A DNA stretch of 18,820 bases from an uncultured Oscillospiraceae bacterium (GTDB taxonomy: Bacteria; Bacillota; Clostridia; Oscillospirales; Oscillospiraceae). Where the stretch lies: contig CAJUPG010000040.1 in assembly GCA_910588455.1 (NCBI GenBank), positions 1-18,820 of the forward strand. Direction: 5' to 3'. Positions 7,263 to 15,157 of the stretch are shown here, in pieces (position 1 is the stretch's first letter; each line of letters begins with the position of its first letter). The notes beneath the pieces are model-generated. The model saw only the letters and a list, made by a program, of their open reading frames with translations, was not told the DNA's origin and searched no databases. Position numbers and translations under genes: made by a program.

Positions 7263-8114
7263 ATGGAATGGGTTGAACGATTGAACCAAAGCATCCATTA
7301 CATCGAGGAACATTTGACAGACGAAATCGACTATGCACAGCTTGGACGGATTGCCTGCTGCTCCACCTACCATTACCAGCGCATGTTCACTTACTTGGCA
7401 GGTATCCCTCTGGCCGAGTATATCCGCAGACGAAAGATGTCCTTAGCGGCAGTAGATTTGCGGAGCGGGGAGGAGCGGATCCTTGCTGTTGCGGAGAAGT
7501 ACGGCTACCGTTCTCCGACGGCATTTAACAGAGCGTTCCAGGCTTTTCATGGGATAGCACCATCGTCTGTGAGAGACGAGGGGGTGGCTATAAAATCTTT
7601 TTCTCCCATTGTGTTCAGAATTGCGATAAAAGGAGCGGCAGAAATGAATTATCGAATCGAAACAAGAGAAGCATTCCGTATTATTGGTGTATCTGCACCG
7701 CTGGATCAGGAAATCGAGAAGAACTTTATGGTCGTACCGGCGATGTGGCAGGAGGCGGCGGCCAACGGAACGATGCAGAAATTGGCTGGAATGATGGATA
7801 CGCCGCCGATGGGGCTGTTGGGCGTGAGCGTCTGCAATGAGGAAGAGCAGTGGAAGTATTTTGTTGCCGTGTCCAGTACGAAGGCAGGCGACGGCTTTGA
7901 AGAATACACAGTGCCTGCATCGATTTGGGCCATCTTTTCCGGCACAGGCACAAATCAGTCCATACAGGAGTTGGAGCGTCAAATTATAACGGAGTGGCTT
8001 CCGGCCTCTGGATATGAATATGCCAATGCCCCCGATATTGAGGTCTACCAAAATCCGGACCCGCAGAATGCGCAATATGAGGTATGGATACCGGTGGTGA
8101 AGAAAAAGGCGTAA
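7263..8114 (+). CDS. AraC-family regulator with GyrI-like ligand-binding domain
   Basis: The 283-residue product has two parts. An N-terminal AraC/XylS double helix-turn-helix (about 1-105) shows LGRIACCSTYHYQRMF in the first recognition region and AVAEKYGYRSPTAFNRAFQA in the second. A C-terminal GyrI-like/effector-binding domain (about 125-280), with the typical opening YRIETREAFRIIGVSAPL, resembles that of E. coli Rob and binds small hydrophobic or cationic compounds. It probably activates genes in response to such a ligand, for example an efflux system, but no target is adjacent. The ATG is preceded by GAGGAGG. Base composition is visibly more AT-rich than the flanking housekeeping genes, the gene has its own promoter and it interrupts a conserved gene order, so recent insertion or transfer is likely (inference). 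Confidence 0.9.
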   Translation: MEWVERLNQSIHYIEEHLTDEIDYAQLGRIACCSTYHYQRMFTYLAGIPLAEYIRRRKMSLAAVDLRSGEERILAVAEKYGYRSPTAFNRAFQAFHGIAPSSVRDEGVAIKSFSPIVFRIAIKGAAEMNYRIETREAFRIIGVSAPLDQEIEKNFMVVPAMWQEAAANGTMQKLAGMMDTPPMGLLGVSVCNEEEQWKYFVAVSSTKAGDGFEEYTVPASIWAIFSGTGTNQSIQELERQIITEWLPASGYEYANAPDIEVYQNPDPQNAQYEVWIPVVKKKA

Positions 8115-8137
8115 CGCGGCTTTCGTTACTACTCCGT

Positions 8138-8230
8138 ATTTGGGTGAGTGCCATTGTTCGAGCCTTCCCCCTCACGAGGGAAGGCGCCGCCGCCGCAGGC
8201 GGTGACGGATGAGGGTGAAACCACCCAAAT
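8138..8230. repeat. 93-bp inverted-repeat element (MITE/REP-like)
   Basis: The element is bounded by inverted 9-mers ATTTGGGTG (8138-8146) and CACCCAAAT (8222-8230). Inside are a GCCTTCCC...GGGAAGGC hairpin (about 8162-8185), a CCGCC-GCA-GGCGG hairpin and the tail GACGGATGAGGG. From memory, modules with a CCTTCCCCCTC...GAGGGAAGG hairpin followed by GGATGAGGG are dispersed in many gut Clostridia genomes. It has no coding capacity, occurs once in this window and sits between the AraC gene stop and the rsmI promoter. It may also serve as a terminator for the AraC gene. Boundaries are judged by the inverted repeats only. Confidence 0.65.
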
Positions 8231-8236
8231 TTCCGA

Positions 8237-8266
8237 TTGACGCAGGCCCACGATATATGTTATGCT
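8237..8266 (+). promoter_or_regulatory. Promoter for rsmI
   Basis: TTGACG (8237-8242) and an extended -10, TGT-TATGCT (8258-8266), are separated by an 18-base spacer. The predicted start near 8273 leaves about 30 bases of leader before the chosen rsmI start. The promoter begins seven bases after the inverted-repeat element. Confidence 0.5.
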
Positions 8267-8302
8267 GAGTGCAATACACTGTACAGAATCGAGGGAAAGG
8301 CC

Positions 8303-9130
8303 GTGGCAGGCGTGTTATATCTGGTTCCCACGCCCATCGGGAACCTGGGGGATATTTCCCCCAGAATGGCGGAAACGCTGGCGGCGGCGGACTTTATTGC
8401 CGCCGAGGATACCCGGGTGACGGCCAAGCTTTTAAACCACCTGAACATTCAAAAACCCATGGTCATTTACCACCGGCACAACTCCCGCACCGGCGGACAG
8501 GCCGTTCTGAACCGCCTGCTGGCCGGGGAGAGCTGCGCCCTGGTCACCGACGCGGGCACTCCGGCCATCTCCGACCCCGGAGAGGAGCTGGTGGCCCTGT
8601 GCGCCCAAAATGCCGTGGAGGTGGTCTCCATTCCCGGACCCTGCGCCCTGGTGGCGGCGCTGGCCGGGTCGGGACTGCCCACCGGACGGTTTACCTTTGA
8701 GGGCTTTCTGGCCATGAACAAGAAAAACCGGAAAAACCACCTGGATTCCCTTCAAAACGAGACGCGGACCATGATCTTTTATGAGGCCCCCCACAAGCTG
8801 CCTGCCACGCTGGAGGATTTGGCGGGCGCCTTTGGGCCGGACCGGCCAATCGCTCTGTGCCGGGAGCTGAGTAAGCTCCATGAGGAGATTGTCCGCACAA
8901 CCCTGGGGGCGGCGGCAGCCTTTTACCGGGAGAACACCCCCCGGGGAGAATTTGTTCTGGTGGTCGGCGGCGGACCGCCTGCGGAGGAGGCCGCGCCCAC
9001 CCTGGAGGACGGGGCCCGGCGGGTGGAGGCTCTTCAGGGGGAGGGGCAGTCCCACCGGGACGCGGTGCGGCAGGCGGCCAGGGAGCTGGGCCTGTCCCGC
9101 AGCGAGCTGTATGACCGGACGAAGGGATAA
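8303..9130 (+). CDS. rsmI: 16S rRNA (cytidine-1402-2'-O)-methyltransferase
   Basis: RsmI (YabC/YraL family) methylates the ribose of C1402 in 16S rRNA at the decoding centre, using S-adenosylmethionine. The 275-residue product has the tetrapyrrole-methylase-like fold, with the family signatures LYLVPTPIGNLGDIS near the N-terminus, AAEDTRVTAKLL, LVTDAGTPAISDPGEELV and VSIPGPCALVAALAGSGLP, and a C-terminal helical region. I chose the GTG at 8303, six bases after GAGGGA, because it gives the canonical N-terminus and length. The frame is open up to a TTG at 8237, but that TTG is part of the predicted promoter. In B. subtilis the gene stands between yazA and abrB; the abrB neighbour is kept here. 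Confidence 0.95.
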   Translation: MAGVLYLVPTPIGNLGDISPRMAETLAAADFIAAEDTRVTAKLLNHLNIQKPMVIYHRHNSRTGGQAVLNRLLAGESCALVTDAGTPAISDPGEELVALCAQNAVEVVSIPGPCALVAALAGSGLPTGRFTFEGFLAMNKKNRKNHLDSLQNETRTMIFYEAPHKLPATLEDLAGAFGPDRPIALCRELSKLHEEIVRTTLGAAAAFYRENTPRGEFVLVVGGGPPAEEAAPTLEDGARRVEALQGEGQSHRDAVRQAARELGLSRSELYDRTKG

Positions 9131-9163
9131 AAAAACGCGCTCCGTGACTTCACACGGGGCGCG
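9130..9163 (-). terminator. Terminator between rsmI and abrB
   Basis: An 11-bp stem with one G-T pair (CGCGCTCCGTG 9136-9146 with CACGGGGCGCG 9153-9163) ends, on the - strand, in a run of T (the A-run at 9129-9135). It is strong for abrB. For rsmI on the + strand only a weak CCTGTTT tail follows, so bidirectional use is possible. Confidence 0.8.
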
Positions 9164-9180
9164 GCCTGTTTGATGGACTG

Positions 9181-9426
9181 TTATTTTAACTCCTGCATCG
9201 CCCGGATGCATTTCGGACAGACATTCTTGCCGTGGAAGGAAACCACGTCCTTCGCGTCGTCACAGAAGATGCAGGCGGGCTGGTACTTCTTTAAGATGAT
9301 GGAGGGTCCGTCCATGTAAATTTCCAGGGAATCCCGCTCGGCAATGTCCAGCGTACGGCGTAATTCGATGGGCAACACAATTCGGCCCAACTCGTCCACC
9401 TTACGTACGATTCCAGTAGACTTCAT
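9181..9426 (-). CDS. abrB: AbrB-family transition-state regulator with zinc-ribbon-like tail
   Basis: AbrB-like proteins are dimeric swapped-hairpin DNA-binding proteins that repress stationary-phase and sporulation genes during growth. The 81 residues start with the classic MKSTGIVRKVDELGRIVLPI (1-20) followed by ELRRTLDI, closely matching Bacillus AbrB. The C-terminal third differs from Bacillus AbrB: it holds two CxxC-type pairs (C52-x2-C55 and C70-x2-C73) that could bind a metal ion, a form common in Clostridia as I recall. The ATG follows AAGGGG. The location next to rsmI on the opposite strand matches the B. subtilis layout. A consensus promoter and palindromes in the leader indicate tight regulation, possibly by AbrB itself. 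Confidence 0.93.
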   Translation of the reverse strand: MKSTGIVRKVDELGRIVLPIELRRTLDIAERDSLEIYMDGPSIILKKYQPACIFCDDAKDVVSFHGKNVCPKCIRAMQELK

Positions 9427-9448
9427 TTTACCAACCCCTTTTTAAATA

Positions 9449-9504
9449 TCGGTTTAAAACCGAAAGAGTGTCCTAAACTTAAAAAAGTGCATTTAGGGCA
9501 CTTT
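9449..9504 (-). promoter_or_regulatory. Palindromic leader of abrB (probable operators)
   Basis: Three inverted repeats are packed between the -10 and the RBS: AAAGTGC/GCACTTT (arms 9484-9490 and 9498-9504), an overlapping and mutually exclusive pair GTGTCCTAAA/TTTAGGGCAC (9468-9477 and 9492-9501, one mismatch), and the perfect palindrome TCGGTTT-A-AAACCGA (9449-9463). The expected transcription start near 9500 lies inside the first repeat, so DNA operators are more likely than RNA attenuation. Confidence 0.5.
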
Positions 9505-9506
9505 CT

Positions 9507-9534
9507 ATTATACTACAAAAAACGCCGGTGTCAA
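9507..9534 (-). promoter_or_regulatory. Consensus sigma-A promoter for abrB
   Basis: On the - strand TTGACA (9534-9529) and TATAAT (9512-9507) are both perfect, with a 16-base spacer. The distance to the abrB start is about 80 bases. Confidence 0.85.
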
Positions 9535-9588
9535 CCACTAATGTGAAAAAAATGTAAAAATTTTTGACATTTGTCGGAAGCAAAAACG

Positions 9589-9617
9589 GTATGTTTTTCC
9601 TCCCGGTCCCGTATAGT
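9589..9617 (+). promoter_or_regulatory. Candidate sporulation-sigma promoter for spmA
   Basis: GTATGTT (9589-9595) and CGTATAGT (9610-9617) are 14 bases apart, the sigma-E spacing, and match that consensus at five of seven and five of eight positions. The spm genes are mother-cell expressed in Bacillus. No better sigma-A candidate is seen; the TTGACA at 9564 lacks a -10 at the right distance. Confidence 0.3.
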
Positions 9618-9642
9618 GGGGGACAAGGGGGGATTTATTTTG

Positions 9643-10221
9643 ATGTCGCTGCTGTGGACCGGTATGGTGGCGGTAGCCATCCTGTGCGGCCTGGCCACGG
9701 GCCGGGGACCGGAGGTGGCCTCCGCCGCGATGGAGGGAGCCCGCGCCGCTGTGGACCTGTGCGTCTCCATCGCGGGGATGCTGTGCCTGTGGAGCGGGGT
9801 GATGGAGGTGATGCGGCGCTCGGGACTGTCGGAGCAGCTGTCCCGGCTGCTGCGGCCGGTGCTGGGCCGGCTGTTTCCGGAGGCGGCGGGAGACCGGCGG
9901 ATTATGGACGCGCTGGCGGCCAACGTGTCCGCCAACCTGCTGGGGCTGGGGAACGCGGCCACGCCGCTGGGGATTGAGGCGGCCCGGGGCCTGGCGAAGC
10001 GGAGCCCGGGCACGGCCAACGACGCCTTGTGTATGCTGATCGTGTGCAACACCGCCTCCATTCAGCTGATCCCCACCACCGTGGCGGCGGTGCGCGCCTC
10101 CGCCGGGAGCGCCGCGCCCTTTGACATCCTGCCCGCCGTGTGGCTGGCCTCCGCCCTGTCCGTATGCACGGGGATTCTGGCCTGCAAACTGCTGGCCCGG
10201 GTGTGGAGGCGGTTTTCATGA
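9643..10221 (+). CDS. spmA: Spore maturation protein A
   Basis: SpmA is a mother-cell membrane protein needed, with SpmB, for full dehydration of the spore core; mutants make heat-sensitive spores. The 192-residue product is a nucleoside-transporter-gate-like membrane protein with several hydrophobic segments (about 2-18, 37-54, 127-150, 162-185) and the diagnostic ANLLGLGNAATPLGI (97-111) followed by CNTASIQLIPTT (135-146). I chose the ATG at 9643, nine bases after AAGGGGGGA; the frame is open further upstream but that part has no homology to the family. The stop overlaps the spmB ATG by four bases, so both are translated from one message. Confidence 0.94.
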   Translation: MSLLWTGMVAVAILCGLATGRGPEVASAAMEGARAAVDLCVSIAGMLCLWSGVMEVMRRSGLSEQLSRLLRPVLGRLFPEAAGDRRIMDALAANVSANLLGLGNAATPLGIEAARGLAKRSPGTANDALCMLIVCNTASIQLIPTTVAAVRASAGSAAPFDILPAVWLASALSVCTGILACKLLARVWRRFS

Positions 10222-10730
10222 TTGTACCGCTGATTTTGGCCGGGGTGGCCCTGTACGGCTGCTTCCGGCGGGTGGACGTCTACGCCGCCCTGGTCCGGGG
10301 GGCCGGGGACGGGCTGGAGGTGCTGGCCCGGATTCTGCCGTCCCTGGTGGGACTGCTGACGGCGGTGTATATGCTCCGGGCCTCCGGGGCCCTGGACCTG
10401 GCGGCACAGGCGCTGAGCCCCCTGCTGGACCGCGCCGGGCTGCCAGGGGAGCTGCTTCCCCTGATGCTGGTGCGGCCCATCAGCGGCTCGGCGGCCCTGG
10501 GGGTGGGGGCGGAGCTGATTACCGCCCATGGGCCGGACTCCTTCCTGGGCCGGACGGCGGCAGTGATGCTGGGGTCCACGGAGACCACGTTTTACACCAT
10601 TGCCGTCTACTTCGGGGCGGTGAAAATCACCAAGACCCGGTACGCCGTCCCGGCGGCGCTCTGCGCGGATTTGGCGGGATTCCTGGCTGCGGCCTGGGCA
10701 GTGCGGCTATGTTTTGGTGCAAATTCCTAA
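10218..10730 (+). CDS. spmB: Spore maturation protein B
   Basis: SpmB is the membrane partner of SpmA in spore core dehydration. The 170 residues are hydrophobic, with segments near 2-15, 38-52, 120-135 and 145-165, and contain the family signature VRPISGSAALGVGAELI (about 90-106) followed by GSTETTFYTIAVYFGAV (about 121-137). The ATG at 10218 sits in the ATGA overlap with the spmA stop, eight bases after GGAGG, giving translational coupling. The following glnN has its own promoter starting just 15 bases after the spmB stop. No clear terminator separates them, so some read-through into glnN is possible. Confidence 0.94.
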   Translation: MIVPLILAGVALYGCFRRVDVYAALVRGAGDGLEVLARILPSLVGLLTAVYMLRASGALDLAAQALSPLLDRAGLPGELLPLMLVRPISGSAALGVGAELITAHGPDSFLGRTAAVMLGSTETTFYTIAVYFGAVKITKTRYAVPAALCADLAGFLAAAWAVRLCFGANS

Positions 10731-10745
10731 ACTTTTTGAAAGAAC

Positions 10746-10774
10746 TTGTCAAATGCCCTGACCCGTCGTATAAT
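10746..10774 (+). promoter_or_regulatory. Sigma-A promoter for glnN
   Basis: TTGTCA (10746-10751) and a perfect TATAAT (10769-10774) are separated by 17 bases. The start site is expected near 10781, about 25 bases before the glnN ATG. No riboswitch-like leader fits in this space. Confidence 0.78.
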
Positions 10775-10805
10775 GCCATAGAGAAACTGGAAAGGGTTGA
10801 GAAAG

Positions 10806-12908
<2,103 letters not shown>

Positions 12909-12912
12909 AGGA

Positions 12913-12948
12913 ACAAGCCCCTGCCGGCTGGCAGGGGCTTGTATTTTT
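12913..12948 (+). terminator. Strong terminator after glnN
   Basis: A perfect 13-bp stem (ACAAGCCCCTGCC 12913-12925 with 12930-12942), a GGCT tetraloop and the tail ATTTTT. On the - strand the stem is followed by TTCCTTTAAA, so it can also stop transcription of the - strand operon ending at 12947. Confidence 0.93.
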
Positions 12949-13024
12949 AGGGCAGAAGGCCGCTGAAAATATCGTCCAGGGACAACTCCAGGTCGTCGTA
13001 CAGACTGCACCGGAACCGGGTCAC
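12947..13024 (-). CDS. Tiny ORF (25 aa), coupled to the one before it
   Basis: A GTG-started ORF of 25 codons encodes an acidic peptide (MTRFRCSLYDDLELSLDDIF plus five residues). Its GTG overlaps the TGA of the preceding 15-codon ORF as GTGA, and it ends exactly where the bidirectional glnN terminator begins. There is no homology I recognise and no good separate RBS. It may be a real translationally coupled peptide or the frameshifted remainder of a longer gene. Confidence 0.25.
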   Translation of the reverse strand: MTRFRCSLYDDLELSLDDIFSGLLP

Positions 13025-13068
13025 CACTCTTCCCGCCAGTCCTCCGGATAGGCCAGGTTTCCGCTCAT
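13021..13068 (-). CDS. Tiny ORF (15 aa) after the oxidoreductase
   Basis: An ATG with GGGAGTG about seven bases upstream begins the 15-residue peptide MSGNLAYPEDWREEW. It starts 25 bases after the oxidoreductase stop. Its YPED segment repeats the last codons of the oxidoreductase (YPEDL-stop): a 12-base direct repeat occurs at 13039-13050 and 13100-13111. This suggests a local duplication that created a stray ORF, although RBS and coupling to the next ORF look orderly. Confidence 0.25.
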   Translation of the reverse strand: MSGNLAYPEDWREEW

Positions 13069-13093
13069 TTCAGACACTCCCTTCTTCCCGGTT

Positions 13094-14074
13094 TTACAGG
13101 TCCTCCGGATACTTCACGCCCCAATCCCGGCGCAGCCGGTCCAGCAGTTCCATCACAAACACCGTCTCGCTGTGAGGCATCTGGGGGCACTCCAGCGCAC
13201 CGGCCCGGATGGCCTTGACCGCCGCGTCCACCTCGTACTCATAGCCGCTGATCTGCGCTGGAGCCTGGTAGGTCTCCCGAAGCTGCCCCGTGGGGGAGAA
13301 CAGCTGCGCGGACAGGGGGTTGTTGATGTTGTCCACCTCCAGATAGCCCTCGTCCCCATAGACAATGCCCCGGCGGTCGGTGGCGCAGAGCATGGAGCAA
13401 TGGAGCTGGGCCATCGCGCCGCCGGCGAAGCGCAGGGTAGTGGAGCTCTGGGCGTCCACGCCGGTGTCCAGCAAAATGGCGGAGGAGTCCACCTGCTCAA
13501 TGTCGTTCCCCAGCATCATGAGGGCGAAATTGATGGGGTACACCCCCACGTCCGCCAGGGCGCCGCCCCCCAGCTCGGGCTTGCGCAGGCGCTCCTTCTG
13601 GGAGATGGGATAGCCCAGGTTGGCAGTGAGGGTGTGGACCCGGCCGATCGCGCCGTCGTCCAGGAGCTTGCGCAGGGTGGCGGAGAAGGGCATATACCGG
13701 GTCCAGATTGCTTCGGTAAGCAGAAGCCCCCGCTCTTTGGCCAGGGTCAGCAGTTCTTTTGCCTGGGCGGTGTTGGTGGTGAAAGGCTTTTCGCATAAAA
13801 CGTGCTTGTTGTGGAGCAGGGCCTGTTTGGTGTGCTCGTAGTGGCAGGAATTGGGAGTGGCCACATAGACCAGGTGGACCAGGGGGTCCTCCAGCAGCTC
13901 CTGCCAGGAGCCGTAGGCCCGGCGGAGGTTGTGCTCCACAGCGAAGCGCTCGGCCTTCTCCATGGAGCGGCCCGAGACGGCATAGTGCATGACGCAGCCC
14001 ATTTCAAAGATGGTATCGGCCATTTTGGCGGCGATATTGCCGGTGCCGATGATGCCAATATTAACGCGGTTCAT
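13094..14074 (-). CDS. Gfo/Idh/MocA-family NAD(P)-dependent oxidoreductase
   Basis: The 326-residue product has an N-terminal Rossmann domain (IGIIGTGNIAAKMAD, 6-20), the conserved catalytic-lysine motif CEKPF (94-98), LTEAIWTRYMPF (119-130), and a C-terminal alpha/beta domain starting near PELGGGALADVGVYPI. The EAxWTRxxP variant resembles the dihydrodiol/xylose dehydrogenase branch, so the substrate is likely a sugar, inositol-like compound or other cyclic diol; which one cannot be said. I chose the ATG at 14074 because AGAAGGAGAAAATTCT directly before it is a good RBS and the Rossmann domain starts there. However, the frame continues upstream without a stop into an XRE helix-turn-helix, so a fused form is possible. 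Transcription probably comes from the XRE promoter or from read-through of the uvrB operon. Confidence 0.9.
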   Translation of the reverse strand: MNRVNIGIIGTGNIAAKMADTIFEMGCVMHYAVSGRSMEKAERFAVEHNLRRAYGSWQELLEDPLVHLVYVATPNSCHYEHTKQALLHNKHVLCEKPFTTNTAQAKELLTLAKERGLLLTEAIWTRYMPFSATLRKLLDDGAIGRVHTLTANLGYPISQKERLRKPELGGGALADVGVYPINFALMMLGNDIEQVDSSAILLDTGVDAQSSTTLRFAGGAMAQLHCSMLCATDRRGIVYGDEGYLEVDNINNPLSAQLFSPTGQLRETYQAPAQISGYEYEVDAAVKAIRAGALECPQMPHSETVFVMELLDRLRRDWGVKYPEDL

Positions 14075-14294
14075 AGAATTTTCTCCTTCTGTACGGCCGA
14101 CCAAATTGTCCAGGCTGACATGGAAAAAATCGGCGAGCTTTATGAGGGTGAGGTGTGGGACATTCACTTTTCCACGCTCAATTTCCTGATAATGCCTGTC
14201 TGTTTTTCCAATTATAACAGCCATGTCCTTTTGTGTAAGACCTTTTTCTTAATTTTTTTAAATTGTGCGCCAGGATTTTCATTTTTATTTCCAT
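14075..14294 (-). pseudogene. Frameshifted XRE-family (Cro/CI-type) repressor
   Basis: Reading on the - strand from the ATG at 14294, with AAGG about nine bases upstream, gives MEIKMKILAHNLKKLRK. The next codons leave the family pattern. Continuing one frame over gives EKGLTQKDMAVIIGKTDRHY, followed by the rest of a typical HTH_3 domain and a terminal VGRTEGEN. Joined, these make an almost complete XRE repressor of about 70 residues. The break lies in the A-rich stretch near 14244-14256; loss of five bases from a GAAAA-GAAAAA repeat by slippage would explain it. No stop separates the XRE frame from the downstream oxidoreductase. Whether the break is a true mutation, a phase-variable site or a sequencing error cannot be decided from one sequence. 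Confidence 0.75.
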
Positions 14295-14310
14295 GCCTTA
14301 TTTCCTTCTA

Positions 14311-14339
14311 TTGATACGAAAATATTTTCGTTCTACAAT
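14311..14339. promoter_or_regulatory. Overlapping face-to-face promoters around a 16-bp palindrome
   Basis: On the + strand TTGATA (14311-14316) and TACAAT (14334-14339) are 17 bases apart. On the - strand TTGTAG and TATCAA use the same bases with a 16-base spacer. The shared spacer holds the perfect palindrome ACGAAAATATTTTCGT (14316-14331), and a further ACGAAAT half-site follows at 14346. This is the expected operator of the adjacent XRE repressor, able to silence both directions at once. Confidence 0.65.
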
Positions 14340-14376
14340 AGCGACACGAAATAAAATTGGAATTGGAGGTTTTATT

Positions 14377-14421
14377 ATGGAAGACCCTGCCTACATCCTT
14401 TTCGAAGCCCGGATATTGTAA
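14377..14421 (+). pseudogene. Vestigial 14-codon ORF behind a good promoter and RBS
   Basis: The + strand promoter at 14311-14339 leads to GGAGG (14365-14369), seven bases spacing and an ATG, but the ORF stops after MEDPAYILFEARIL. It collides tail to tail with the last 31 bases of the DUF5131 gene on the - strand. Promoter, operator and RBS are of the quality of a working gene, so this is most likely the head of a deleted XRE-controlled gene. A functional leader peptide is the alternative. Confidence 0.4.
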
Positions 14422-15155
14422 TGCAGGGGCAGAATCCCCTGGCATTTATAATTGATGCCCGCTTTTCTGGCCTGATTGTGCTGCAATTTCCGGGGGATTT
14501 GATACAATTTCCCATCTTTGACCAGCTTCGCCCCCGTCTGCTTGAACAGAAAGGGCACTCCCGCCTCCACGCACTGACGCCGGATGTCCAGCACCCACTC
14601 GTACCGGCAGGGCCGGGCCTCCGGCCCCGACTCGCCCCCCACCACAACCTGGGTGATGTCTTCCCCCAGCCAGGGGGACAAATCAATCGGGCCCAGCAGG
14701 GGCTCGCAGGCGATGGATTTTTGCCGGATGGGGGCGGCTTTGAGAATGGGGAGCCGGAAATTGGCCCGGTCCTGGTTCTCCGCCGTGGAGCAGATGGACA
14801 CGTTTTCGTATCCCTCCCCCCAGTCCGCCGGCACACACTCCGCCAGCCGGTGAATCCGCTTTGTAATAAAGAAAAAATTTAAGTCGTTCCGCACTTGGAT
14901 CATGGACCAGGCCCAGGGCCGCCAGTCGTCCGCCTCCTCCAGCAGAAAGTCGGAGGAGAAGCAGGTCCAGACCATATCCCCCGGGGGGACCTTCCAGCTC
15001 CCATCCCGCTTTTTCCGGATGGGCAGGTCGTAGTCCCGGGTCCGGTAGGGGGCGGAGGCGTCCAGCCCCCGGCGGGCGTCTCCCCGGTAGACGTAGCAGT
15101 TGGCGCAGCCGGGGGAAATTTTTTTGCAGCCGTGCCAGGGATTCCAGTTTGCCAT
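14391..15155 (-). CDS. DUF5131 (phage Gp37/Gp68-like) family protein
   Basis: The 254 residues belong to the DUF5131/Gp37-Gp68 family, found in phages and bacterial chromosomes without a firm role. The hallmark N-terminus WNPWHGCKKISPGCANCY (4-21) carries C10-x6-C17-x2-C20, a three-cysteine cluster that could hold an iron-sulfur cluster or metal. FFFITKR (about 94-100), VSICSTAENQ and VVVGGESGPEARPC follow, with a Rossmann/TIM-like pattern reminiscent of radical-SAM-related enzymes (inference). The ATG lies two bases after the ybaK stop, so it is cotranscribed with uvrB and ybaK. The C-terminal 16-18 residues beyond ARKAGINY look unlike the family end as I recall it and cover the vestigial ORF on the other strand, consistent with a deletion junction here. 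Confidence 0.85.
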   Translation of the reverse strand: MANWNPWHGCKKISPGCANCYVYRGDARRGLDASAPYRTRDYDLPIRKKRDGSWKVPPGDMVWTCFSSDFLLEEADDWRPWAWSMIQVRNDLNFFFITKRIHRLAECVPADWGEGYENVSICSTAENQDRANFRLPILKAAPIRQKSIACEPLLGPIDLSPWLGEDITQVVVGGESGPEARPCRYEWVLDIRRQCVEAGVPFLFKQTGAKLVKDGKLYQIPRKLQHNQARKAGINYKCQGILPLHYNIRASKRM

Positions 15156-15157
15156 AC

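Noticed and set aside
8237..8302. TTG start giving RsmI 22 extra N-terminal residues
   Set aside because: The TTG is the -35 box of a good promoter, and the GTG at 8303 has a proper RBS and gives the family N-terminus.
9468..9504. RNA attenuator (terminator/antiterminator) in the abrB leader
   Set aside because: The promoter places the start site at about 9500, inside the first arm, so the full terminator stem would not be transcribed.
10797..10805. TTG start three codons before the glnN ATG
   Set aside because: The GGAAAGGG motif would be directly adjacent to it; the ATG at 10806 has usable spacing and the usual GSIII start.
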